Positions 23,511 to 31,183 of a stretch of 64,000 nucleotides of DNA are shown here, one piece after another. Made by a program: the position numbers and the translations under genes. Position 1 is the first letter of the stretch. Every line of letters starts with the position of its first letter. Origin of the DNA: JAOPZW01 sp963806015 (GTDB taxonomy: Bacteria; Actinomycetota; Thermoleophilia; Solirubrobacterales; Solirubrobacteraceae); the NCBI GenBank assembly GCA_963806015.1, contig CAWDWM010000001.1, positions 124,001 to 188,000 of the forward strand, written 5' to 3'. The notes below the pieces were generated by a model. The model saw only the letters and a program-made list of their open reading frames with translations, did not search any database and had not been told where the DNA came from.

Positions 23511-25703
23511 GTGCAGTCATTGGGGGAATGGATGTCGTCGTGGGATCGCGAACCGCTCGCGAGTCCCGGCGAGCTGGCGCTGGCCAGTCGGGTGAGCGGC
23601 GTGCTGTGGCTCAGCGGGGCGATCACCCTGCTGCTCACGCTGGCGCTCCCGGGCTCGATGATCACCGCGCTGTGGGTCGTGGCCGTGATCGCCGCGTTCG
23701 CGGTGGCGTGGGGTGTGCTGATGCTCTCCCCCGTCCCGTGGGCCCGCCGTCCCGTGCGCCTCTCGCACCTCTCGACCGTGCTCAGCCTGGGCATCGTGGC
23801 CGTGCTGGCGCGCGTCACCGGGGGCGCCGACTCGCCGGCCCGGGACTACCTGTGGTTCGTCGTCGTCTACACGGCGTTCTTCTACCCGCCGCGGCAGGCG
23901 CTGGCCTACTGGCTGGCGTGCGGAGTCGTGCAGGCGCTGCCGTTGCTCTACGACGGCGACGCCATCGAGGGCAACCTCGTACGCGACCTCGTGGTCGTGG
24001 TGCCGATCTACTGCCTGGTCGGCGGCGTCGTGGTCGCCGGCCGCGAGCTCCTGGGCGGCGCGCTGCGGCGGGCGCGCGAGCTCGAGTCACATCAGCGGCG
24101 GATGGCCGAGGAGCAGGCATCGCTGCGGCGCGTGGCCACGGCGGTCGCCGCCGGCTCCCCGCCCACGGGGATCTTCGCGCTCGTCTCCTCGGAGGCCGGG
24201 CACCTGCTCGGGGGCGACGGCGCCGCCATCGTCCGCTACGAGGAGGGCGACCGCGTGACCGTGCTGGGCCGCTGGTCACACGACGAGGCCGGGCCCGTCG
24301 AAACCGCCACCACCCGCAAGCTCGTCCCCGGCGGCCTGCTCGCGCGCCTGCGCGACGGCGAGGCGAACCCGCGCGAGGTGACCGACGGCGAGCCGCGCCG
24401 CGTGCGCCTGGCGGCGCCCGTGCACACCGCCGCCGTGCTCTGGGGCGCCCTGATCGTCGGGGCGCAGGAAGCGGCCGGGTTCGCACCCGGCGCCGAGGAG
24501 CGCCTGCCCGACTACACCGACCTCATCGCCACGGCCGTGGCCAATGCCGAGGATCGCGCGCGCCTCGACACCGAGGCAGCGATCGACGGGCTCACCGGCC
24601 TGCCCAACCACCGGGCCTTCCGCGAGCGCCTGACCGAGGAGGTCGCCCGCGCCCAGCGCCACGACCGCCCGCTGACCGTCGCCCTCATCGACGTCGACCA
24701 CTTCCGCGAGCTCAACGACCGCGCCGGCCTCGACGTCGCCGATCAGGTCCTGGCCGAGATCGGCGCGCTCCTGCGCGGCGCCATGCGCGAGGAGGACGTC
24801 CTGGCGCGGATGGGCGCCAACGCCTACGGCGTCATCTTCGTCGAGAGCGATCGCCATCAGGCCCTGCTGCGCGCCGACCGCGCGCGCCGCGCCGTGTCCG
24901 AGGCCCCGCTGCGCCACCGGCTGCGCGCGACGGTCTCGATCGGACTGTGCGACCTCGAGGCCGCGACGTCGGGCGACGAGGCGCTGCGGCGCGCCGACGC
25001 CGCGCTGTTCTGGGCCAAGGAGCACGGGCGCGATCTGTGCTGGCTCTATGACCCGACGGTGGTGCGCGAGCTCGACGAGCGCCAGCGCTCCCGCGAGCTC
25101 GATCGCTCCCAGGCGCTCGTGGGCCTGCGCGCCCTGGCCCGGGCCATCGATGCCAAGGACCCCGCCACGCAGGAGCACTCAGAGCGGGTGGCGGCGCTGA
25201 GCGCTCGCCTGGCGGTGACGCGGGGCTGGGCGCCCGATCGCGTCGCGCGGCTGCGCGACGCGGCGCTGCTGCACGACGTCGGCAAGATCGGCATCCCCGA
25301 CGCGATCCTGCTCAAGGACGGGTCGCTGGAGGACGATGAGTTCGCGGTGGTACGCGAGCACTCCGTCCTGGGCGCGCGCATCGTCGGCGACGTGCTCGAC
25401 GAGGAGCAGATCGCCTGGATCGCCGGCCACCACGAGCGCCCGGACGGCTCGGGCTATCCGGCGGCGCTGGCGGGTGACGCCGTGCCCGACGGCGCCGCGC
25501 TGCTCGCCCTGGCCGACGCGTGGGACGTGATGGTCTCCGACCGCTCCTACAGCGCCCCGATGACGCTCGACCAGGCACTGGCCGAGGCCCACGCCTGCGC
25601 CGGGACCCAGTTCGATCTCGACGCCGTCGACGCCCTCGACGCGCTCGCCCAGGGCGGCGAGCTCATGCCCGCCGCGGCGCGCGTGCACCAGCCGACGCTC
25701 TGA
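23511..25703 (+). CDS. Membrane GAF-GGDEF-HD-GYP protein, predicted c-di-GMP phosphodiesterase with dead cyclase domain
   Basis: A 730-aa sensor. Residues 25-185 contain about five or six hydrophobic segments (for example VLWLSGAITLLLTLALPG and LWVVAVIAAFAVAWGVLML). A short coiled coil (about 183-212) leads to a GAF-like domain (to about 345). The GGDEF domain (352-512) has GANAY at 435-439 in place of GGDEF and should not make c-di-GMP. The HD-GYP domain (about 530-715) is intact: HDVGKIGIPD with H588-D589 and HHERPDGSGYP at 640-650. The expected activity is hydrolysis of c-di-GMP. GTG 23511 follows a strong GAGGGGGGAG site. Confidence 0.92.
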   Translation: MQSLGEWMSSWDREPLASPGELALASRVSGVLWLSGAITLLLTLALPGSMITALWVVAVIAAFAVAWGVLMLSPVPWARRPVRLSHLSTVLSLGIVAVLARVTGGADSPARDYLWFVVVYTAFFYPPRQALAYWLACGVVQALPLLYDGDAIEGNLVRDLVVVVPIYCLVGGVVVAGRELLGGALRRARELESHQRRMAEEQASLRRVATAVAAGSPPTGIFALVSSEAGHLLGGDGAAIVRYEEGDRVTVLGRWSHDEAGPVETATTRKLVPGGLLARLRDGEANPREVTDGEPRRVRLAAPVHTAAVLWGALIVGAQEAAGFAPGAEERLPDYTDLIATAVANAEDRARLDTEAAIDGLTGLPNHRAFRERLTEEVARAQRHDRPLTVALIDVDHFRELNDRAGLDVADQVLAEIGALLRGAMREEDVLARMGANAYGVIFVESDRHQALLRADRARRAVSEAPLRHRLRATVSIGLCDLEAATSGDEALRRADAALFWAKEHGRDLCWLYDPTVVRELDERQRSRELDRSQALVGLRALARAIDAKDPATQEHSERVAALSARLAVTRGWAPDRVARLRDAALLHDVGKIGIPDAILLKDGSLEDDEFAVVREHSVLGARIVGDVLDEEQIAWIAGHHERPDGSGYPAALAGDAVPDGAALLALADAWDVMVSDRSYSAPMTLDQALAEAHACAGTQFDLDAVDALDALAQGGELMPAAARVHQPTL

Positions 25704-25706
25704 TCG

Positions 25707-26648
25707 TCAGGATGTGGCCAGCGAGCCGTAGGCGTCCGGACGGCGCGTGGTCAGGAACGGGAACAGCGCGAGCCAGTCCTTGCGCTGGTCGAGGTCGAGG
25801 TCGGCCACCAGCACAGCGGGCTCGTCGCGCGGCGCCTGCACCAGCTTGCGCCCGTAGGGGTCGGAGATGAACGAGGAGCCGTAGAAGGTCAGCGGGTCCT
25901 CGGTCCCGATCCGGTTGACCGCCACCATGAACGTCCCGTTGGTGATGCCGTTGGCGATGATCACCCGCTCCCACAGCGGCTCGGTGTCGAAGCCGGGGTG
26001 GTCGGGCTCTGAGCCGATGGCCGTCGGGTAGACGATCACCTCGGCCCCGGCCAGCGAGTAGGCGCGCGCGAGCTCGGGGAACCACTGGTCCCAGCAGGTC
26101 GGGAAGCCGAAGCGCGCGTCACCGAGCTCGACGACCGGGAAGGCATCGTCGCCCGGCGGGCCCGGCCGGAAGTACTTGTCCTCGTAGTAGCCGGTGGTGA
26201 CCGGGATGTGCAGCTTGCGCGTGCGCGCCGCCAGCGTGCCGTCGGGCGCCAGCACGATCGCCGTGTTGAAGCCCAGGCCGTCCTCGCCGTCGGCGCGCTC
26301 GTAGAGCGAGGCGTGCACATGCACGCCGGTCTCGCGCGCCAGCTCGGCCGCAAAGGCGCGCGTCGGCCCATCCTCCAGCGGCTCGGGCGCGGCGCCGGCG
26401 GCGCCCGGGCCATCGGCCGTCACCGCGAAGTACGGCGACAGCGTCAGCTCCTGCAGGCACACGAGCCTCGCGCCCTCGCCGGCGGCCAGGCGAACGCCCT
26501 CGGCGAGCGCGGCGCGGTGCTCGTCGGGGTCGGGGTGCCAGCGGTGCTGGACGAGCCCCACGCGCAGCGGCGGCCGCGTCGGTTCCTCGACGCGCGCGAA
26601 CGACGGCGGGGGGTCGTCGAGCGCGGTGATCAGCTTCAGATCGCTCAC
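25707..26648 (-). CDS. aguB: Carbon-nitrogen hydrolase, N-carbamoylputrescine amidase-like
   Basis: A 313-aa nitrilase-superfamily enzyme. The Glu-Lys-Cys triad is visible: LQELTLSPYF, RKLHIPVTTGYYEDKYF and FPTCWDQWFPELAR. The CWDQWFPE block and the YYEDKYFRPG loop match N-carbamoylputrescine amidases, which release putrescine, CO2 and ammonia in the agmatine route. The partner enzyme, agmatine deiminase, is encoded 12 kb away at 38.6-39.6 kb, supporting the assignment. A 25-residue N-terminal extension precedes the domain. GTG 26648 lies 7 nt behind TAGACT, so the transcript is probably leaderless. Confidence 0.87.
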   Translation of the reverse strand: MSDLKLITALDDPPPSFARVEEPTRPPLRVGLVQHRWHPDPDEHRAALAEGVRLAAGEGARLVCLQELTLSPYFAVTADGPGAAGAAPEPLEDGPTRAFAAELARETGVHVHASLYERADGEDGLGFNTAIVLAPDGTLAARTRKLHIPVTTGYYEDKYFRPGPPGDDAFPVVELGDARFGFPTCWDQWFPELARAYSLAGAEVIVYPTAIGSEPDHPGFDTEPLWERVIIANGITNGTFMVAVNRIGTEDPLTFYGSSFISDPYGRKLVQAPRDEPAVLVADLDLDQRKDWLALFPFLTTRRPDAYGSLATS

Positions 26649-26655
26649 GCGGCGG

Positions 26656-26661
26656 AGTCTA
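26656..26661 (-). promoter_or_regulatory. Putative -10 box (TAGACT) for a leaderless aguB transcript
   Basis: The minus-strand hexamer TAGACT is 7 nt before the GTG start at 26648. No Shine-Dalgarno sequence is present. Confidence 0.4.
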
Positions 26662-26764
26662 GGCCGCGAGCGCGCGCGCGTTCGCCCCCAACAGTCCGCA
26701 TACTTGCGCCAGACTCTTGGAGCGCTGGCGCGTTGCCGATGTGTGGATTGTGGCCAGGGAACAG

Positions 26765-28189
26765 ATGTCGACCGCCGGGCTGACAGCGGCGCTGCGATGG
26801 CGGCGGGCGCCCGCCCTGCGCTCTCAGGCGGCGCGCACGGACCCTGCGGCACTGGCGGCGATGTACGAGCGCCATCACCAGGCCCTCTATCGCTACTGCC
26901 GCTCGATCCTGCACGACGACGAGGACGCGCGCGATGCGCTGCAGAGCACGATGGCCAAGGCGCTGGCGGCCCTGCGCGACGAGCCGCGCGACTTCGAGGT
27001 GCGCCCGTGGCTGTTCCGGATCGCCCACAACGAGGCGATCTCGAGGCTGCGCCAGCGCCGCGACGTGGTGGACCTGGATGCGGTCGGATCGATCGGGACC
27101 GACTCATTACCGCAGACGCTGGAGGACCGCGAGCGACTGGCGCTGCTGTGCGCGGACCTGGGCGACCTGCCCGAGCGCCAGCGCATGGCGCTCGTGCTGC
27201 GCGAGCTGAGCGGGCTGTCGCACGAGGAGATCGCCGGCGTGCTCGACAGCTCGGCGCGCGCGGTCAAGCAGACGATCTTCGAGGCGCGCGCGGGGCTGCA
27301 GGAGTGCGAAGAGGGCCGGACGATGCTCTGCGCTGACGTCCAGCGCGCACTGTCGGACGGCGATGGCCGCGTGCTGCGCGGCAGGCGCATGCGCGCCCAC
27401 GTGCGCTCGTGCCGTGCCTGCCGGCAGTTCAAGACCGCGCTCGCCCAGCGTCCGGCCGACCTCGCCGCGCTGGCGCCGGCGCTTCCGCCCACGGCCGGGG
27501 CCGCGCTGCTCGCCCATCTGCTCCCTGGTGCCAAGGCGGGCCTGGCGTCGAGTGCGAGCGCGGGCACGGCCGCAGGTGCAGGCGGCGGCTTGGTGGCGAC
27601 CGTCGCCACCAAGGCCGCGATCGTCGCGGTCGCGACGGCGACCATTGCGGGCACCGGCACCGTGGTGCACAACACCGTGACGGCGCGCGATCCCGCCCCA
27701 CGGCCGGCAGCGACCGCGCCTGCCGGCTCAGCGGCCCGCCCGGCCTCCGCGCCGGCGTCGGCGCACCCGGCGACGGCCGGCCGCCCGTCCGGATCCGTAG
27801 GCGGCGGTCACGGCCGCTCGCCCGCCGCCGCGGATCGGCACGTGTCGGCGCCGTCGCAGAGCGCTCAGGGCAAGTCGCTGCCCGCGGCCGGCGAGCAGGC
27901 CGCGCAGCGTCCGAGCGCCAGGGGCCAGGCGATCGCGCAGGCCAAGCGGCACGCGACCGCGTCAACTGGCCGTCGCGCCGGGCCCAAGCCGGCGAAGGCC
28001 CGTCCCGCCCGGCCGGCGACCGGCCGGCCGGCGGCAGCCCTCCCCAAGGCCCACCCCGTGCACCCTGAGCATCCCGCGACCCCCGCCACGTCGGCCGCGC
28101 ACGCAGAGCCCGCCGTCGCTCAGGATCCCGGACGGCCCGCGGACAGCACGCCGCCCACCGACCCGGGCGCGACGCACCCGGCGAAATAG
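26765..28189 (+). CDS. ECF-type sigma factor fused to a zinc-finger anti-sigma-like domain, membrane anchor and extracellular tail
   Basis: A 474-aa fusion. Residues 30-180 are an ECF sigma factor: region 2 (AAMYERHHQALYRYCRSILHDDEDARDALQ) and region 4 (DLPERQRMALVLRELSGLSHEEIAGVLDSS). Residues 185-225 resemble a ZAS anti-sigma zinc finger, with H212-x3-C216-x2-C219 (HVRSCRAC) and an upstream Cys189. Then comes an Ala/Gly linker, one membrane segment at about 276-301 (LVATVATKAAIVAVATATIAG), and about 170 residues of Ala/Pro/His-rich disordered sequence predicted outside. The sigma factor would be tethered to the membrane with its own inhibitor in cis. Start ATG 26765 is chosen; a TTG 48 nt upstream is possible. 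It lies just ahead of a secreted-protein gene. Confidence 0.88.
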   Translation: MSTAGLTAALRWRRAPALRSQAARTDPAALAAMYERHHQALYRYCRSILHDDEDARDALQSTMAKALAALRDEPRDFEVRPWLFRIAHNEAISRLRQRRDVVDLDAVGSIGTDSLPQTLEDRERLALLCADLGDLPERQRMALVLRELSGLSHEEIAGVLDSSARAVKQTIFEARAGLQECEEGRTMLCADVQRALSDGDGRVLRGRRMRAHVRSCRACRQFKTALAQRPADLAALAPALPPTAGAALLAHLLPGAKAGLASSASAGTAAGAGGGLVATVATKAAIVAVATATIAGTGTVVHNTVTARDPAPRPAATAPAGSAARPASAPASAHPATAGRPSGSVGGGHGRSPAAADRHVSAPSQSAQGKSLPAAGEQAAQRPSARGQAIAQAKRHATASTGRRAGPKPAKARPARPATGRPAAALPKAHPVHPEHPATPATSAAHAEPAVAQDPGRPADSTPPTDPGATHPAK

Positions 28190-28229
28190 TCCCTGACCCT
28201 GATGCGCACAGTGCGTTGTCAGGGCACAC

Positions 28230-28673
28230 ATGCGAACCACATCGTTCATAGCCACCAGCGCCGCCCTCGTCGCCCTGCTCGTCGGTCCGGGCCTTGCCGC
28301 CGGCGACCCGCCGGCCGGTAGCCCGAGCGGCGATCATTCGAGCGCAGGCACCCACCCGGCCGTCACGACCACGCCGACCGCGGAGACTCCCCCGGGTCCG
28401 AGCGCGAGCGCCGCAGCGAAGGCCAAGGCGTACGGCAAGAAGTGCCAGAACCAGAGCAAGAAGCACGTCGCCGGGCAGAAGGGCACCCCCTTCAGCCAGT
28501 GCGTCACAGCGCTGGCCAAGGTCGCGACGGGCAAGGCGAACCCGACGACCGCGTGCAAGACGCTCAGCAAGAAGCACGTCGCGGGCCAGAAGGGCACGCC
28601 CTACAGCCGGTGCGTCGTGGCCGCCGCCAAGCTCCAGAAGGAGCAGCAGGACGACGAGCCCGCCGGCTCTTAA
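28230..28673 (+). CDS. Secreted protein with two copies of a Lys/Cys-rich repeat
   Basis: A 147-aa exported protein. Residues 1-24 are a signal peptide (MRTTSFIATSAALVALLVGPGLAAG), followed by a Ser/Thr/Pro linker to about 62. The C-terminal part holds two copies of SKKHVAGQKGTP(F/Y)S(Q/R)C, spaced 37 residues apart and each preceded by a cysteine (KKCQNQ and TACKTL), so two disulphides are likely. The mature domain is strongly basic. I do not recognise the family. It begins 40 bp after the sigma-factor fusion, on the same strand, so it may be a target or partner of that system. Confidence 0.75.
   Translation: MRTTSFIATSAALVALLVGPGLAAGDPPAGSPSGDHSSAGTHPAVTTTPTAETPPGPSASAAAKAKAYGKKCQNQSKKHVAGQKGTPFSQCVTALAKVATGKANPTTACKTLSKKHVAGQKGTPYSRCVVAAAKLQKEQQDDEPAGS
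28455..28505 (+). repeat. Tandem repeat unit 1 (51 bp) in the secreted-protein gene
   Basis: The unit encodes SKKHVAGQKGTPFSQCV and recurs with a few, mostly third-position, changes at 28566-28616. The period is 111 bp. Confidence 0.8.
28566..28616 (+). repeat. Tandem repeat unit 2 (51 bp) in the secreted-protein gene
   Basis: The unit encodes SKKHVAGQKGTPYSRCV, the second copy of the unit at 28455-28505. Confidence 0.8.
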
Positions 28674-28702
28674 GCGCTCACCGAGACCGATCCCCCTGCA
28701 AG

Positions 28703-28728
28703 ACGGCGCCCTCCCGGTGGGGCGCCGT
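28703..28728 (+). terminator. Strong GC hairpin after the repeat-protein gene
   Basis: ACGGCGCCC and GGGCGCCGT form a perfect 9-bp stem with an 8-nt loop, 30 bp after the stop at 28673. The U-tract is very short (TTG), which is common for actinobacterial terminators. Confidence 0.6.
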
Positions 28729-28928
28729 TGCGCATTCTGGACTGCATTCGGCGCTCAGCAGCCCGCCGGCGAAGCCGTCCGGCGGCCGGGGATCATGCGG
28801 ATCGCCATGGCGGTGACCGTCGCACCACGCGGTGCGCGCGGCGATTCCAGAAGATGGGTAGCCCGCGAAGCCGCGGAGCGTCAAATCTCCGGTTCACCGC
28901 GCCCTGTCCGGGGCACTCTGCCGCCACC

Positions 28929-29093
28929 ATGACGCGCTGCATCAACACCGGTCTGTCGATCCCCGAGTGCTCGTGCCGCGACTGCCTGCTCGCCCTCGTC
29001 CGCGCGCATGGCCCTCGGCCCGCTGCGACGGCGCCGCCGCCGGCGTCCGCGCCGTCCACGGACGCCCGCGAGGACCGCTCCCAGGCCGCCTAG
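28929..29093 (+). CDS. Possible 54-aa Cys-rich small protein
   Basis: ATG 28929 opens a 54-codon frame with cysteines at C4, C14, C16 and C19 (IPECSCRDC), then a helix LLALVRAHG and a Pro/Ala-rich tail. The clustered cysteines look like a metal site rather than chance, but there is no clear ribosome site and the family is unknown to me. The stop lies 13 bp before the convergent amidohydrolase stop. Confidence 0.4.
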   Translation: MTRCINTGLSIPECSCRDCLLALVRAHGPRPAATAPPPASAPSTDAREDRSQAA

Positions 29094-29106
29094 CGGCGGC
29101 TCACAC

Positions 29107-30153
29107 TCACCCCCGTACGCCGAGCTCGGCCTTCTTGGCCTCCACGTCGATCCCGTGCAGCCGCGCGAGGTTCTCGCCGAGGATCTTGCGCTTGGCCTGG
29201 TCGGTGAGCTGCGGATAGCCGCGCTCCTCGACGATGTCGCGCGGCAGCTCGAAGTTCCAGAACGCCTCGAGCGCCCACTGCGGGTGCCAGATCGGCGACT
29301 CGCCGCCGTAGATGATCTTGTCCTCGCCGCACCACCACATCATCTTGCCCAGCGTCTCGGCGAAGACGCGGGGCTGGCGTGAGATGAAATTCACAGTCGC
29401 GGCGATCGAGGCGTACAGGTTGGGGTAGCGCACGAGCTGCCAGAGCACCTCGTCGAGCCACGGCAGCCCGACGTGGAAGATGACGAAGTTGATGTCGGGG
29501 AAGTTGGCCGCCGCCCCGTCCATGTCGAACGTGCGCGTGTGCTCGACCGGCTGCGGCCCGAGCGGCACGCCCTTGTGCACGCCGATGAGGTTGACCCCGA
29601 GCTCCTGGGCGCGCTCGAACACCGGGTAGGCGATGCGCGGGTCGTCCATGCGCCACGGGAAAGGCTGCCCGTAGTCGTAGCGCACGTTGTAGAACTTGAA
29701 CGCCTTCGCCCCGTGGTCCTCGACCTGGCGGGTCATGAGGTCCAGCGCCTTCTTGCCCTCCAGCGGGTTGACCGAGCCCCAGAACACCGCGCGGTCGGGG
29801 TGCTTGGCGGCCATCTCGGCGCACTTCTCCCACGGCGAGAGGCCGTCGTGGAAGAGGTCGGTGAGCGGCAGTGGCTGGGCCACGATCATGTCGGTGTCGG
29901 AGCCCTCGATGACCATGTCGTAGATCTCTTCGACGCTCCACTCCTTCATGAACTCCTCGCGCGAGAGCACGCGCTCGCCGTCCTTGGTCAGCAGCTGATG
30001 GAAGGCGTAGAGGTGCTCGTCGAACATCTGCCCGGGAGGCCCGATCGCGTTGGCCGGGTCGAAGTTGAAGATGTGGCAGACGCAGTCGAAGACGAAGGCG
30101 TCGACCTTGCGCTCGCGCGCGACCTGCTGGGCGGGGGCGGTCTCGGTGGCCAT
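29107..30153 (-). CDS. Amidohydrolase-2 family protein with altered metal site
   Basis: A 348-aa TIM-barrel amidohydrolase (ACMSD-like branch). The N-terminal metal motif, normally DxHxH, reads DCVCH (FVFDCVCHIFNFDP), so the first His is Val. Later ligands GVHKG and FHVGLPWLDE are kept, while the terminal Asp (usually GSDYP) is GGESPIWHP, that is Glu. Decarboxylation or hydrolysis by a modified mononuclear site is possible, or a structural role. It is the last gene of a minus-strand operon: SUMF protein, DUF59 protein, amidohydrolase. GAGAGGAG 7 nt before ATG 30153 supports the start. Confidence 0.87.
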   Translation of the reverse strand: MATETAPAQQVARERKVDAFVFDCVCHIFNFDPANAIGPPGQMFDEHLYAFHQLLTKDGERVLSREEFMKEWSVEEIYDMVIEGSDTDMIVAQPLPLTDLFHDGLSPWEKCAEMAAKHPDRAVFWGSVNPLEGKKALDLMTRQVEDHGAKAFKFYNVRYDYGQPFPWRMDDPRIAYPVFERAQELGVNLIGVHKGVPLGPQPVEHTRTFDMDGAAANFPDINFVIFHVGLPWLDEVLWQLVRYPNLYASIAATVNFISRQPRVFAETLGKMMWWCGEDKIIYGGESPIWHPQWALEAFWNFELPRDIVEERGYPQLTDQAKRKILGENLARLHGIDVEAKKAELGVRG

Positions 30154-30155
30154 GG

Positions 30156-30518
30156 TCAGGCTCCTCTCTCGGCGAGCCGGCGCTCGCGGTAGGGCTCGAG
30201 CTCCTCGAGCGGCATGCTGAGCGCGTCGCGCGCCGAGGGCGACAGGCGCTCGGGGGTCCACACCGGGTCCCAGACGACGTGGACGTCGACGCTCTGCACC
30301 CCGGCCAGGGCGCGCAGGCGAGCGGGGATGGCGGAGGACATGGTGGCCACGAACGGGCACCACCCGGTGGTCAGCACGAGGTCGACGTCGACGTGCGCGC
30401 CGGTCACGCGCACGTCCTCGACGACGCCCATGTCGACGATGCTGATGCCGCGGTCCGCGCAGCACGGGTCATAGACGTCGCGCAGCGCAGCGGTGATCGT
30501 CGCGGAGTCCTGGGTCAC
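30156..30518 (-). CDS. DUF59/MIP18-like metal-sulphur cluster assembly protein
   Basis: A 120-aa protein of the SufT/PaaD-like DUF59 family. The N-terminal helix ITAALRDVYDPCCADRGISIVDMGVVEDVRV matches the usual DPE(I/L)G-I-VDLGLV block, but the glutamate after DP is replaced by Cys (DPCC). The single later cysteine, in TTGWCPFVATMSSAI, fits the TxxxCP motif. Members help mature Fe-S or other metal centres. The extended C-terminus (WTPERLSPSARDALSMPLEELEPYRERR) is typical of longer versions. GTG 30518 overlaps the SUMF stop (GTGA), and the amidohydrolase follows 2 bp after, so all three are co-expressed. Confidence 0.85.
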   Translation of the reverse strand: MTQDSATITAALRDVYDPCCADRGISIVDMGVVEDVRVTGAHVDVDLVLTTGWCPFVATMSSAIPARLRALAGVQSVDVHVVWDPVWTPERLSPSARDALSMPLEELEPYRERRLAERGA

Positions 30519-31165
30519 AGGCGCCTCCCTGGGTCGGTGACGAGACGAAAGCCGGTGGTGGGTGTCGCGCGCGCCGGGTCGGCGGCCAGCACGCGCGCGG
30601 CGCGCACGCCCCAGGCGTGGTCGAGGTAGGAGCCGCCGCGGACCGCGCGCCACGCGCCGTCCTCGGTGCGGTCCGACACCCATTCCCAGACGTTGCCGGC
30701 CAGCTGCTCGGCCCCGCACGGAGCGGCGCCGGCCGGGTGCGCGGTGACGGGCGCGGTCCACCCCCAGCCCGACTCCACGCACGCGCAGCAGTCCGGGTCG
30801 AAGGTCGCGCCCCAGGGCCACGCTCGCCCGTCGTCGCCGCGCGCGGCCGCCTCCCACTCGTCGCCGGTCGGCAGCCGCCCTCCCGCCCACGCGCAGAACG
30901 CGGCCGCCTCGTCGTAGGTGACGTCGGTGGCCGGATGGTCGGCGAGCAGCGGATCGGCGAGCTTGCGCGCGAGCCCCGGCGCGACGTCGCGCCCGGTGGC
31001 CGCCGCGAAGCGGGCGAGCGCCGCGTTGACCACCGGCCAGCGGCCGATGCGCACCGCGGCGAGCGTCGCGTCGCGCTCGGCGCCGGGCTCGCCGAGGCGA
31101 TAGGTCCCCGAGGCGAGCTCGACGGTGGCGTCGAGCGACGGGATGGTGCTCGCCGGACTGCTCAT
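30515..31165 (-). CDS. Formylglycine-generating enzyme (SUMF1/EgtB C-terminal) domain protein
   Basis: A 216-aa single-domain SUMF protein. Landmarks: ATDVTYDEAAAFCAWAGGRLPTGDEWEAAARG, WPWGATFDPDCCACVESG, AEQLAGNVWEWVSDRTEDG, WRAVRGGSYLDH and TTGFRLV. True FGEs use two cysteines near the RGGS and following region to bind copper; no such pair is visible at that place here, although CCAC lies mid-domain. A role in modifying or oxidising a partner protein or small thiol is possible. It is first in the SUMF, DUF59, amidohydrolase operon and lies 18 bp after the PucR regulator. Confidence 0.85.
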   Translation of the reverse strand: MSSPASTIPSLDATVELASGTYRLGEPGAERDATLAAVRIGRWPVVNAALARFAAATGRDVAPGLARKLADPLLADHPATDVTYDEAAAFCAWAGGRLPTGDEWEAAARGDDGRAWPWGATFDPDCCACVESGWGWTAPVTAHPAGAAPCGAEQLAGNVWEWVSDRTEDGAWRAVRGGSYLDHAWGVRAARVLAADPARATPTTGFRLVTDPGRRL

Positions 31166-31183
31166 GCGCCTCTGGCGCCGACG

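Larger units (their letters stand above)
28674..29106. other. 433-bp region between the repeat-protein gene and the amidohydrolase gene
   Basis: The region holds a strong hairpin at 28703-28728, a segment with two competing short stems at 28863-28890, and a possible 54-codon Cys-rich frame at 28929-29093. No tRNA or known riboswitch core was recognised. The stretch 28729-28860 shows nothing I can name. Confidence 0.5.

Noticed and set aside
28840..28930. c-di-GMP riboswitch or tRNA
   Set aside because: The conserved cores (for example a GEMM tetraloop/receptor or a T-loop GTTCRANNC followed by an acceptor stem) could not be found.
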